From contig OX335644.1 in the NCBI GenBank assembly GCA_946894095.1, positions 5,871,595 to 5,935,594 of the forward strand: 64,000 nucleotides of DNA, in the 5' to 3' direction. Each line of letters opens with the position of its first letter. Positions within the stretch are counted from its first letter, which is position 1. The stretch comes from Incurvaria masculella. Taxonomy: Eukaryota > Arthropoda > Insecta > Lepidoptera > Incurvariidae. Below, in pieces: positions 11,781 through 23,899 of the stretch. A program made the translations under genes and the position numbers. Under the pieces are notes generated by a model. The model was not told the origin of the DNA. It searched no databases and worked only from the letters and a program-made list of their open reading frames with translations.

Positions 11781-12188
11781 CCTACGATAGCAAACCCCAG
11801 AAAAAATACTTAATAGCAAACGGCTGAAGCTTATATCCACGACAACAATGTTCTTATCTTGTGAGTCATAGCCGCCCGTGGTATCAGCTACCTATCTGCT
11901 GTTCTGTAATCCGCATTTCCAATAAGGCCGTAATATCTTTGATGGCTGCCCAACAGCACGGAATGTGTTTTCGATAACGATAAGTGTATTGCTTGCGTAA
12001 CTTTGCATGCAATAATGCTACGCTATAGTTATGCAAAAGATCGTATCAACGGATTCGATCTAGTTTTAGTGGCGCAAACCAGTGTAAAACGGGTCAAGCT
12101 GACTTGGATTTTGTATGGTATCCTCACTATGAAATTAGTCGCCAAATTAATCTCAGATTCCTGGAAGAAAAAAGAGTTCTGAATCCAG

Positions 12189-12223
12189 AGGCCTTATCCA
12201 CTGTGTGCCAGTGGATAAGGCCT
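12189..12223. repeat. Perfect 15-bp stem hairpin at the edge of the large inverted repeat
   Basis: AGGCCTTATCCACTG, loop TGTGC, and the exact complement. It ends 2 bp before the left arm begins and has no counterpart beyond the right arm. Confidence 0.88.
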
Positions 12224-12225
12224 TG

Positions 12226-14362
12226 TAGACCAAGCTCCCATTGCATAAAATCTTACCTCACTCGATTTCTCTACAGACGTGTATTGCAGTGAAAGAAAAC
12301 ACTTGGAAACATCGGTTCATAACAGGTTGCCATTCCGTAAGCTGGTAAAACCATGTTTTTTTTTCGGGTATAAAACCTCTATTTTGACCCAAAATTATCT
12401 CATAAGAATTCACATAGAAAAGTATATGCAGTGAAAGATATGCCTTAGGAGATGAGAACCCGCACAGGCTGCCTCCCCCCACCCTGGAAGGTTCCATGGT
12501 CAGCCAAGTTTAATGAGGCCAAAAAATGGGGTCATTTACCTCATTTGATTTCTCGATGAAATTTGTGCAGAACGATAGCTCGAAATGTGCCATTGATAAA
12601 AATATAAGGTTGCCTGTCATCAGCCTGGTAAAACCCTGTTGTCAGCCGCCTCAAAGGAAACGAAGAAAAATCTTCGGTTTGAGAAAATCTCATGTAGTCA
12701 CTAAATTCAGGGGGGCAATCAGTGCCAATCATGGTATCAAGATAAAATCTATATCCTGACATGCCTGCGCCTCGTTTATTTTGGCAAAAAAGGGTAAAGG
12801 GGTCGACTATGGACTTATTAGTTTTTTGTATTCAATAATGAAAAAAATCATGTTATCGTTTAGAATAGACGTAAAATGAGTACCACCAACCATGACATAA
12901 GTCGAAACCTATACGCACTGACATTTGCACACATTATATGTTTTGAAATAATGAGGGTAAAATAGTCAAATGTTGTCTTTCCATTCGCACAGATGTATGA
13001 TGCCGTTTAGATTCGTGCCCTATGTAATGACATTTTTGAGCTTCATGTTTATTGAAACAATAGAGTAAGTGAGTAAACTGTGTCAATTGGTTGTTATCCT
13101 GCCTGTTTGCATGTATAGGTATAAAGAAAAACATACGCTGCCGCGGAGATGCATCAAGGTATGACGAGTGCCAGTCGTGATTTTAAGTCAAATGAATCGC
13201 ACTGATGTAGTGACAGCCATACATATATTTTTTACATTACTTTAATTTACTTGACTAGTCTGGTTGTTTGATTTTAAATAAATATTCATAATGCCGCTCA
13301 GGTTCTAAGTATTAGGAGTGCTATTCGTGATATAACGTAAAAACCTACACTCTGGAATATAATATTCTCAAACAGTTAGTAAATGACCTTAGTCCGTGGT
13401 CCTTAGAAAAGTTAATGTAAATATGGATTAGAGAAGCAACGTTTGCTGGGGGTTTTCACTTTAGGTGAACAGCCAGTTTATCCAGCCAACCAGAACCAGT
13501 GCAATTGTACTACTGTTGTTCGGTTTATGTTTTTGTTGTTATTTTTTTAATTTAATAAACACATTTTATTTCATTATTTCTTTATCACGCCATTACAAGA
13601 TAAATCTATTCGTCATCAGTTGAATCTAGACTGATTCAGTTTTTCTTACTATTATATCTTCAATACTAAAATTAATGGTATCACCTGCTATCATATGTCT
13701 TACACAATCATAAAATTCCTATGGACCATTCAGCGAGGCGAAAACGGCTCACGTTCTATTTAACTATATTAAATGCCTTCGTTTTTTCTTTGTCTTTTAA
13801 GGCAGATGTGTAGTCACAACCAGTGTAAACCTGCTGAGCTGCATAATACATTTCCTAGCTAGGGAGCTTACTCTATGCAGTTATAAGCCAAATGGCGATG
13901 GTCACTGTAAATCCATATTTCCGAACAATTCGAGAGTAGGTGTAAATTCCCAAAAATAAATATCAAAATTTCTTTAATTAAATTTTTCTAAATCCAAACT
14001 CATCCGCAAACCACTGGCTAAGCTAAACATACTAGACTAGATGCTCGATTTCCAAGCCAAACTCGAGAAGGCTTAGCGCCACGCGATGAGGATGCCGACA
14101 TCGACAAGGCATATACGAGCTTCGTATTCGCACTAACGGACACTGCAGAAAAGCACTTCAGCAAAAGTCGACATGCAGACCGCAGTAAGTTATCAGCAGA
14201 GACGTTGAGGCTCCTGGAAACAAGACGAAATATGAAACCGGAGATCTGGAGTAGTGTCGTGCACAAAACCTCAGCAAGTCCATTCGCCGTGATATTCGCC
14301 GAGAGAATATGAAGTTGGTTGGTGGTTGAGCGCATTACAGAAGAAAATCGAGGCAGTTAAGT
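12226..14362 (+). repeat. Left arm of a 5.4 kb inverted repeat
   Basis: About 2.1 kb that matches the reverse complement of 15388-17605 nearly throughout, with scattered substitutions and small indels. The inner 350 bp (about 14010-14362) are the linker part of an RTE retrotransposon; the outer part includes two diverged tandem segments sharing GTTTTACCAG and GAAATC.A..GAGGTAA. No gene is recognised in it; the mirrored ORFs (such as 12762-12541) are artefacts of the repeat. Confidence 0.93.
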
Positions 14363-14399
14363 CATATATTCGGGTCTTTAAATTTTGTGGAAGGTCAGA

Positions 14400-15790
14400 T
14401 CTCAGAGGGAATTTTAAGCTTTTCGAAGGCAAGTCCAACACAGTTGAATCCGTCTCTCAAACTCCTTAGTCAGTTCTTGTCTACCAAGCCGCAGAATTTG
14501 ACCGAGATATACGTACTCTTCAACCTGTTCGATCACTTCTCTGTCGATATCGATTTGTCCTCCCGTCATGCCCTCGGTCGCCATGACCTTTGTTTTGTCC
14601 CGGTTCATCTTCAGACCTACCTTTACCAATGCTTTATAAAGGTCTTACAGCATGGTCTGAAACTGAACTCGGGAATTCGACAGAAGAACAAAGTCATCGG
14701 CGAAGCGAAGATGAGTGAGAAAATCTCAATTAACATTGATACCCATGTTGTCCCATTCAAGCATCTTGAACACATCTTCCAATGCGTTGGCGAAGAGCTT
14801 AGGTGAGATCACATACCCCTTACGCTTTTACCAAGGAGGATGGATTGGATATTTTCATGAAGACTCACAGTCATGGTCGCGGACCGATACATATTTACGA
14901 TACCTCGATGTAGCGATTCTGCACCTCAGGAGGGAGTATTCAACTGAGTCGAACGCCTTCTCGTAGTCCACGAAGTCTAGGAAGAGCGGCTTGTTGTACT
15001 CCTCGCACTTCAGCACCTTTTGTCTCACAGTAAATATATGATCCATTGTGCCGTATCCTTCTCTAAACCTAGCTGGCTTATGAGGCTGGTACCAATCCAG
15101 CCTTTCTGTCAGCCGACCGAGAGGCTGCCTTTCCGAGAGACAGCAGTTTATCTCATAGACACTAATCTCCGGCAGATCCTCGGTGTAGTTTCTAGCGGGC
15201 GGCGCACGCCTATCAGATTCGATTGGTTTGCTTGGGCTCGGGGTAGGAATTGCGGCGGAGTACAATTCGACATAAAATTCTTCCATTGCCTGAAGTATAT
15301 CCGGATTTCTTGCAGTGACAACCCCATTCGCTCGCTCGATTTTTTAAATTTGTTTGCGCCGGTAGAAAAGGAACAGGCAAACACTTAACTGCCTCGATTT
15401 TCTTCTGTAATGCGCTCAACCACCAACCAACTTCATATTCTCTCGGCGAATATCACGGCGAATGGACTTGCTGATGGTCTTGTTGAGGTTTTTGTGCACG
15501 AGACACTACTGCGGATCTCCCGGTTTCATATTTCGTCGTGTTTCCAGGAGCCTTAACGTCTCTGCTGATAACTTACTGCGGTCTGCATGTCGACTTTTGC
15601 TGAAGTGCTTTTCTGCAGTGTCCGTTAGTGAGGATACGAAGTTCGTATATGCCTTGTCGATGTCGGCATCCTCATCGCGTGGCGCTAAGCATCCTTGAGT
15701 TTGGATTTGAAATAGAGCATCTGGTCTGGTATGTTTAGCTTAGCCAGTGGTTTGTGGATGAGTTTGAATTTAGAGAAATTTAATTAAAGT
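14400..15790 (-). pseudogene. Decayed RTE-type retrotransposon reverse transcriptase (spacer of the inverted repeat)
   Basis: Minus-strand RT pieces in several frames: YGTMDHIFTVRQKV, LFLDFVDYEKAFDSVEYSLL (catalytic Asp), then LFANALEDVFKMLEW, LRFADDFVLLSNS (FADD) and VGLKMNRDKTKVM, then VEEYVYLGQILRLG. Stops and frameshifts separate them. These motifs are those of the RTE/BovB clade. The N-terminal endonuclease is absent. Confidence 0.88.
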
Positions 15791-17605
15791 CCAGCCTTAT
15801 TCTAAGACACTACCTAATTCATTGTTACGATACCGAAATTTTGATATTTATACTTGGGAATTTACACCTACTCTCGAATTGTTCGGAAATATGGATTTAC
15901 AGTGACCATCGCCATTTGGCTTATAACTGCATAGCGTAAGCTCGCTAGCTAGGAAATGTATTATGCAGCTCTGCAGGTTTACACTGGTTGTGACTACACA
16001 TCTGCCTTAAAAGACAAAGAAAAAACGAAGGCATTTAATATAGTTAAATAGAACGTGAGCCGTTTTCGCCTCGCTGAAGTGTCCATAGGAATTTTATGAT
16101 TGTGTACGACAGATGATAGCAGCTGATACCATTAATTTTAGTATTAAAGATATAATAGTAAGAAAAACTTAATCAGATGGTAGTCTAGATTCAACTGATG
16201 ACGAATAGATTTATCTTTTAATGGCGTGATAAAGAAAGAAAGAAATAAAATGTGTTTATTAAATAAAAAAATAACAACAAAAACATAAATCGAACAACAG
16301 TAGTACATTGCACTGGTTCTGGTTGGCTGGATCAACTGGCTCAACTGGCTGGTCACCTGAAGTGAAAACCCCCAGCAAAAATTGCTTCTCTAATCAACAT
16401 TTACATAAACTTTTCTAAGGACCACGGACTAAGGTCACTTACTAACTGTTTGAGAATATTATATTCCAGAGTGTAGGGTTTTACGTTATATCACGAATAG
16501 CACTCCTAATTCTTAGAACCTGAGCGGCATTATGAATATTTATTTAAAATCAAACAACCAGACTAGTCAAGTAAATTAAAGTAATGTAAAAAATATATGT
16601 ATGGCTGTCACTACATCAGTGCGATTCATTTGACTTAAAATCACGACTGGCACTCGTCATACCTTGATGCATCTCCGCGACAGCGTATGTTTTTCTTTAT
16701 ACCTATACATGCAAACAGGCAGGATAACAACCAATTGACACAGTTTACTCACTTACTCTATTGTTTCAATTAACATGAAGCTCAAAAATGTCATTACATA
16801 GGCCACGAATCTAAACGGCATCATACATCTGTGCGAATGGAAAGACAACATTTGACTATTTTACCCTCATTATTTCAAAACATATAATGTGTGCAAATGT
16901 CAGTGCGTATAGGTTTCGACTTATGTCATGGTTGGTGGTACTCATTTTACGTCTATTCTAAACGATAACATGATTTTTTTCATTATTGAATACAAAAAAC
17001 TAATAAGTCCATAGTCGACCCCTGTACCCTTTTTTGCCAAAATAAACGAGGCGCAGGAATGTCAGGGTATGGATTTTATCGTGATACCATGATTGGGACT
17101 GATTGCCCCCCTGAATTTAGCGACTACATGAGATTTTCTCAAACCGAAGATTTTTCTTCGTTTCCTTTGAGGCGGCTGACAACAGGGTTTTACCAGGCTG
17201 ATGACAGGCAACCTTATATTTTTATCAATGGCACATTTCGAGCTATCGTTCTGCACAAATTTCATCGAGAAATCAAATGAGGTAAATGACCCCATTTTTT
17301 GGCCTCATTAAACTTGGCTGACCATGGAACCTTCCAGGGTGGGGGGAGGCAGCCTGTGCGGGTTCTCATCTCCTAAGGCATATCTTTCACTGCATATACT
17401 TTTCTATGTGAAATCTTATGAGATAATTTTGGGTCAAAATAGAGGTTTTAAACCCGAAAAAAAAAACATGGTTTTACCAGGTAACGGAATGGCAACCTGT
17501 TATGAACCGATGTTTCCAAGTGTTTTCTTTCACTGCAATACACGTCTGTAGAGAAATCGAGTGAGGTAAGATTTGATGCAATGGGAGCTTGGTCTATTGC
17601 TTTTT
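15388..17605 (-). repeat. Right arm of the 5.4 kb inverted repeat
   Basis: Reverse-complement partner of 12226-14362. It is continuous with the RTE element in the spacer (the linker region reads on the minus strand as DADIDKAY, SLTDTAEKHFSKSRHADRSK and LSAETLRLLETRRNMKPG), so this arm looks like the original and the left arm the inverted copy. Confidence 0.93.
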
Positions 17606-19194
17606 CACGATTCATTTGTGGCCAATATACGATGTGGTAGTTTGTACCTTATATTTAGAATAACATGTATGGTAAGAGCTGCAAGCAAGTTGTCTAATAG
17701 CATCATCAATCCGACGAATGAATCACTTTTGCATTGAGCTGCATGTCAACAGTCGTGAGTCATCCCGATATCTATTGAGCGCCAGTCTCACTGTGCCTTC
17801 GCGCCGCGCCAACTCGAAATCAGTTTCTATGACGACGGAGATCTAATCAATTCCCAAATTGTTTGCATACCTACCTCTTCTATGACATTAGACACTACAC
17901 TGTTATAAAATCCAACGTCTAGCCTCTGTCGGTCTTTCCGCTTATAAGATCAAATGTTAAATTGTTTTGTATTTTAAGTTCACTTTAAAACTTGAAGTTT
18001 TGTTTCTTGTTAGATCTTTTGTATCTATAAGTATTTTGTATCTAATAATATATTGTTTTAAATAGGCTAGTGTCTACTGTATACGTACATATAGTATAGT
18101 CCATGTTGTGTTCACCGTTTTTTAGAGTATATGCTAGATTACTTCTTAGATTTATGTTTTCAACATGTATAGCATATCATTCTGTGTGTGAACCTAATAA
18201 AAAAAAAGCTTCATTCTTACCGTCAGCTGTAGGCTACTTGCGATCAACCTCTTTTACCTAAGGGTTGAACAGTATGTTAAATATGAAAGAAACCAGGAAT
18301 ACCTACATAAAATAATATATGACCACTATTTGGATAATTCTTTGGTTTGGACCGCGTTTCTCAACTATTAAGTTTTAAGTCCATACATTTTGCATCAATC
18401 AGAAGCATTTATGTAATAACAGCTAAGCTATTACTGGTCGAATATAAGACATCAATTTATGATTGGTGCAGAATTGATCGAATTATTTTACTTATTTTCT
18501 TACGTTTTACGCCGGTTCAGTCCCACCGCCCACGAAAGCGTTTATTACGCGGTTCTTATGTGAATGAAAGCATTGCGATTTCGATGAAACTCGCATTCGG
18601 TGGTGCGAACTGGTCATCCACTAGGAAGCCTGAGCCCGTATATTCTATTTATCGGGAGCCAGAAATGATACGGGCAGAGCACAGGCATGATCCCCTAGTT
18701 GATGGGCCGCCAAATGCGTTTCTTGGTCAGGGATGAGTAGCAGAATTTCGTGCGTTAATTTGGTCGCACCTACATGACTGCTTGCGAAGACGTCTCTGTC
18801 GCGTGGGCGTCACCACATTACCATACTCATTGTTATATTATGTAGCAATATCATATTTGATAATTTGACCTTCATATCGGCCGCTGCTTCTTCGCGGTTC
18901 ATAAGGTGCTGTCATAAAATGAAATTGTGTCTTCTATAGGTACATTTTGAGCCGTTGATGCACGTTTCAGTCAGTTCCTGATAAGGCTATGATGGTTTGT
19001 TAAGTCATTATAGTAATGGGTTATTTTTATTAACTCGACGGATCTATCCATCAGAAACGAGGTCATACATAATTGAGTCCGTTTTTGCCAGGGCATTTTC
19101 GACGAATGAAACCTACTTTCGGAATTTTTGGTAGGTACTAATCAGTTAATCAATATCGATGTAAACACGATTTTGTTTTTTTTTATCGAACCTA
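17606..19194. other. No feature recognised
   Basis: AT-rich. A 129-codon + strand ORF at 18347-18736 has no recognisable domain and is probably chance. Confidence 0.45.
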
Positions 19195-19555
19195 GGCCCA
19201 CAGTGCCACAGGACCACAATGCAGGCACAGATATTGTGCTGTGTGGGTTTACACATGCAAAAGTTATACAATTGGGCCAATTGCATTTATTCTCGTTCCG
19301 GGGATTCATAGTTCGCGGTTACAGTCAACTTTCTTACTTACTAGGTGCTGAGGTTAATCGTACCCGGGTTGGTACCATCACACTGATTGAACGATGGTCG
19401 AGGCGGCAACGATTATTGTCCGTGTTATCCGTCCAATACAATGTAACCGTGCAATATAAGGAAGGTCCTGGCATGGCACCTAAATCTCATGAGGTGTGTT
19501 GGGATAATACCATGACAGTAGGTATTAGCCAACCATGTCCAGTCACATAAAAACA
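19195..19555 (+). mobile_element. SINE family B copy with a third type of head
   Basis: Body from about 19330 (TTACTTACTAGGTGCTGAGG, ACCCGGGTTGGTACCATC, GGTATTAGCCAACCATG). The upstream 130 bp (CACAGTGCCACAGGACC...) resemble neither the tRNA-like nor the 5S-like head; whether they belong to the element is uncertain. Confidence 0.65.
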
Positions 19556-20321
19556 AATATTCACAGAAATGTACTTGTGAAAAAGCAATTAAATCGAAAC
19601 ATTGTTTTTTAAATTATTTCAAAATTACGATTAAGCCCCGGTTGCGCGAAGATACGGCTCAGTTAATCAATGTTCAAACACGTCACTTTTAGTGAACCGC
19701 ACGGATGGAGTTCTATTATGGAGTTGGATTATGGAGTTCCTTCCATACTGTCCACACAAAGTGACGTGTTTAGTCATACGTTGACGTTGATTTTAATTTT
19801 TTGTCCTTTCGCGCACTCAGCTCTTAGTAGGTGGAGTGTATCGCTTCCCTCTGTAAACGTTCTTGCCAAAGATTTAGATTTCTGGTTCTCGCCCAAAAAG
19901 TTATATTTTTTGCTTTGCTGAAACATGAGTCAATATCTAAATACAAATCAACATAGCCCAAATTTTTCGGGTCTAAAAGTTATTTTTCTGGAACGGGAGC
20001 ACATAGAGCACAAGGGACTTATCACAACCCTTAAAACGTCAGTAGCAACAATGGATGGGTGGGAAAGGTTACCGTGCTGCTTGCTGGCTTCCGGCAGATT
20101 CTGCCCGAGATTCTGCCACTAGTACCTCGAAGATTAAACTTTTTCTCAAGAAGAACATAAGGGTGTCCACTCGGGGGCACTGTCTCCGCTAAGAAATTAT
20201 CGGAAGCTCAACGTTCCCTATATTTACGAGTTACGAATAGTTTCCTAAATCCGGCGGAAAGGTAGCCATAATCCTTGTAGCACATGTCATTATATTACTC
20301 AGAGTAATAGATGCCATCCGT
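19556..20321. other. No feature recognised
   Basis: Mixed-composition sequence with short ORFs only. Confidence 0.5.
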
Positions 20322-20380
20322 AATAAAGGCCCTTTAAGTGTCGATTAAAATAAATCAACCCTTGGTGAAAACCAGGTTTA
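20322..20380 (-). repeat. Short interspersed repeat family G, copy 2
   Basis: GTAATAAAGGCCCTTTAAGTG, then AAATCAACCCTTGGTGAAAA and CCAGG: complement of 11083-11150. It abuts MITE F. Confidence 0.65.
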
Positions 20381-20499
20381 CTGTCGTATTCAGAGTGGGC
20401 GGACTAACTTTAGCGCGCGGATTATTGCCGCACTAAACCGGTTTTTGTATGGTTAGTCCGGTGCTAATACCGTTGACTGGCTCACTCTGAATACTACTG
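20381..20499. mobile_element. Small MITE family F, copy 1
   Basis: Inverted ends CTGTCGTATTCAGAG and CTCTGAATACTACTG; GC-rich interior with GTTAGTCCG. A related copy is at 60285-60411. Confidence 0.75.
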
Positions 20500-23400
20500 A
20501 TCAGATTTTCTTAATATCATCTCCATTCGAGGGAACGGTGGCTGCTAAAATGTAGTGTATGGACAAGTGTTTATTTGTGGTTATTTTTTTATTTTTGTCG
20601 TTTCTCGTTATCTTTGTGTATTCGTCGGTCACCCGATTTGCCATGAATCCTTGTATTCCTGGTAACAGCCATACGCACTTTCGCGCTTGCAGGGTTGGGT
20701 GTGGTACCGCATTTTTTAGTTTCCTCCTCTGGAACTCGCTCTGGAAGGATTCTTCCTCCGTGTGAGTCTCTTGCCGTTGAGCTATCAGCTTGTCTAGCTA
20801 GCAATTTTTTAACATTCAGCCTTGTTCATTTTAATTTCTATCACCTCTCAGACTTTTGGAGATATTCGGCCAGGCCGCGCCGCTGCGTCGTTGCTGGCCA
20901 TTGATTTTATAGTTGCTGGCTCAACACGCCATTCGATGCAATCGCATATTTTGTATGTTTATATAGTAGAATGATAATCATTCGATATTTTGTTGTTTGA
21001 TATCCACAATAATCCTAAAAAAACATCGATCGTTTTACGAGAATAACAAAATTTTACTAGACATCTGCTAGTAAAATTTTCTAGCTCGAAAAGTTCTTTT
21101 AACATTATTTTTGATCTCCAACAGTAAATGGGCGAATAGCCATACTTTTAGGATTCCTTGAGATTTTGTAATTCTCGTAACTTTTTAAACCAACAACATG
21201 CTCTAATACTGTTGTTATTTTAGCATTATTATCCGCTTTACGCTTATCTACGCGAAAAAACCCAATTGTGAATGTATATAGGTTGGTTTCAGCTTGACAA
21301 ATATGATAATTTTGGACTCGATAGGAGGAGCTATTGTCCCGAAACTGACCCGAGCGGAGCTGGGATCCTCAGCGAGTACCTATGATATAAAAAAGTGTGC
21401 TATTGCGGCGACGACCACGGCGGTGACCACGGCGACCTTGGCACACAAGTCGCTGCTCTTGAACCAGAAAGCGAAGAGCGCCCACTAGTGTCTTGAATCA
21501 GACAAATAACTCCGCGGCGATATTGTTGGATCTGGGCCGCGGCTCAAATTGCGTGACCCTCTGGGGTTTGCATCGTTTATACAAAAATACAATTTGAAGT
21601 CCGGATCACATTTGAGGGTTCAGAGTTATTCCTTTTCGTCACGTCCGTCTGTTTGTTCGTGTGTCCTAGTGTCATATGTAACGCCTTTAATTCTAATTGC
21701 CTTCGGTGAAAGAGTATGGAAAAAATCAAATTAAAAATAATAAAATAAAAAAAGCTCTAAGTAAACCCAAATAAATAATAGTCTGATAGATAGCCAACCA
21801 TATTTTCTACTTTTACATCAACGTTCTATGTTCACAAAAAAATCAATCCCCGATTTAGCATTCATTGACTAATACAATTTTAATTGTGCCTTCATGGCCG
21901 AATCCGTAACAATAAGAAACAGCGAAAAGCACTCAAAAGAGTCATGAGGCCGATTTTGATAAAAAACGGTAATATTAAACTTTTTTTTCGGTAGGTTACA
22001 ATTTTTCTTTTGTGCTTTGGACAAAGTTGCCGCATCGGGGCAGGCAGAAAAAAAAGTTATATTTTATGACACTTAAAGTTTCTCTCTCATATTATTTAAC
22101 AAGCTTTCCTGAAAAGATACTCGAAATCGAACATAAACGTGCTCCGTCATAAATTCTTGTAATTCGTTCCACAGATACGAAATGGTGGGAGTATTATATT
22201 ATTATACTCGCTCCTTAATTTTCGTCATCAAATAAATGCTATGAAACAAAAGATACAATAGAACCGTTTATAGGTTTCACGGTGCCAAATTATGATGTGG
22301 TAATATAGGTACCTAACCTACCCGAGATCGCTCGTTTGTCCCTTTACGTATACGCCATAGTCATTTACTCCCAGGATATTTGGCCACAAGAGTTTGATGA
22401 CATCGAAAACGTTGAGCAAGCATCAGATAAGTAAGGTCTTTATCTGCTTTATTCTATAACTTTTCTATAACTACAAATACATTCGGATTTCTCGAAATTC
22501 ATAGAAAAGAGGTAGGTACTATGTCTGCTTCGAGCTACGCGTCCATCCACCATTCTTTGAACGTCATGCTACCGGATTGGGACGTAACAATTTTTGCATA
22601 CAACAAATCCGATAGCGTTGAAGAGACTTATCAAAGAAATCAAAACGTACAGACGTAGATCTCCGTTGATTTAAAGATTTTAGATATGCAAAATTTAAGA
22701 AAAATATTTCTTATATGGCAAGAGCCATTTTATGGACTTCGAATGTGCATTGCGTTGGTATCTCTTTAACAAAGGTTGGTCCTTCGGTGACTCGAGGCAA
22801 TATAATCTTTATTTGCAATCTTATTCCACAATGGGTTCGATACGCTATTACCACAGATTTATTAATAATTACCCCAGTCTGCACGCATTTCGTAGTGAAT
22901 GTATTGCCTGGCAGGTATTTCTCATTGTCTCCTTCCTATGCACATTTTATCAGTGTAATAGTTCATCTCGGCAAAATATTTTGTTTTGCTACCACTCCTT
23001 CTCTTTCCGAGCTATCAACTAAAGTCAAGTAATTGTGTACTGCACATGGATACAAACACCACTGTCATGATATATTCCATGGCTACATTGCACTTGCCGG
23101 AATACACGGACATTGCCTCTTTGTGAATAGTTATTTCAATGCGATGGTATCAACCCGGGTGGCATTATCCCCTCATCAAGTAAGGAATCTACCGTTTTAC
23201 TTTTTTTTATTCATTGATTAGTTTTACGCAGTGGAGTTGGAAGAATACCAACACCCAATTATTCGGATTCCTCTCTTGGCAGCTCATCATACTAAATTTT
23301 CTACTCTATACGATGACGTGGATACATTTCCGCGCCTATACATAAATCACAGTATTTGAGTGAAAGCTCGTCTTTGTATGGCGGCAAACAATAATGTGAT

Positions 23401-23718
23401 GCATGAGCCGGCGCACTTGCGTCTTCAGTATTACGTCCTCTGCTTGCGTCACCCTCTTTCGTTGACGACGAAGTCTGCAGTGCAAGTGAATGAGTGAGAT
23501 CATCTGATGATCGGGAACGCTCGTACGCTGAGTCACTGAACGCCAACACGGCTCGTGGGAGACGTAGGACGCAAGTTCCGCGCCCTTTCTTTAGCAGTTG
23601 GCTAGTGTTTCCTAGTCACAGAATAGGTATATGATAGAAGGCGTATACCAAAGGCATACGCTCTCATGTATTTTACCTAGCGTCCCTCTATTTATACGTT
23701 CTCTTTCTCTTATTACAG
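20500..23718. other. No gene established upstream of Myo31DF exon E1
   Basis: Contains a small hairpin (21046-21080, AAAATTTTACTAG mirrored), a SINE B fragment (23060) and short ORFs. The missing N-terminal myosin exon was looked for here and not identified; one phase-compatible but dissimilar candidate is discussed in findings (22375-22430). Confidence 0.45.
23060..23190 (-). mobile_element. SINE family B body fragment
   Basis: Minus-strand fragment with GGCTACATTGCACTTG, ACACGGACATTGCC and GATGGTATCAACCCGGGTGG. Tail and head missing. Confidence 0.6.
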
Positions 23719-23899
23719 ATTTCAAAGCAATCGCATCTATACATATATCGGTGAGGTGCTCGTCTCCGTGAACCCGTACAAGACGCTTAACATATACGAT
23801 GCGGCGCACATGGCGCAGTACCGCGGCCGAGAGATGTTCGAGGTGCCGCCGCACGTGTACGCCGTCGCCGACGCGTGCCAGAGGCTCCTCCGGCAACAG
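23719..23899 (+). CDS. Myo31DF: Myo31DF exon E1 (start of motor domain)
   Basis: Encodes residues 1-60, starting [20 protein letters not shown], the conserved N-terminal motor segment of class I myosins, and ending CQRLLRQQ. The acceptor is strong: a T-rich tract runs into AG at 23717-23718. The donor GTAGGAACT starts at 23900. The first base (a) completes a codon from the preceding exon; the exon ends in phase 0. The 3' two thirds of this exon, plus its donor, is the template of the tandem array that follows. Confidence 0.95.

Larger units (their letters stand above)
10291..12188. other. No gene seen apart from repeats
   Basis: Only family G (11083) and SINE B (11408) are recognised. AT-rich remainder. 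Confidence 0.5.

Noticed and set aside
14387..15388. + strand ORFs of 139 and 122 codons
   Set aside because: They are antisense of the RTE reverse transcriptase motifs on the minus strand.
12541..17280. Paired identical ORFs (12762-12541 minus, 17059-17280 plus) as duplicated genes
   Set aside because: They are mirror images in the arms of the large inverted repeat, short, with no recognised domain; no sign of coding constraint.
18347..18736. 129-codon ORF as a host gene
   Set aside because: No recognised domain, no splice or promoter context, composition like surrounding noncoding DNA.
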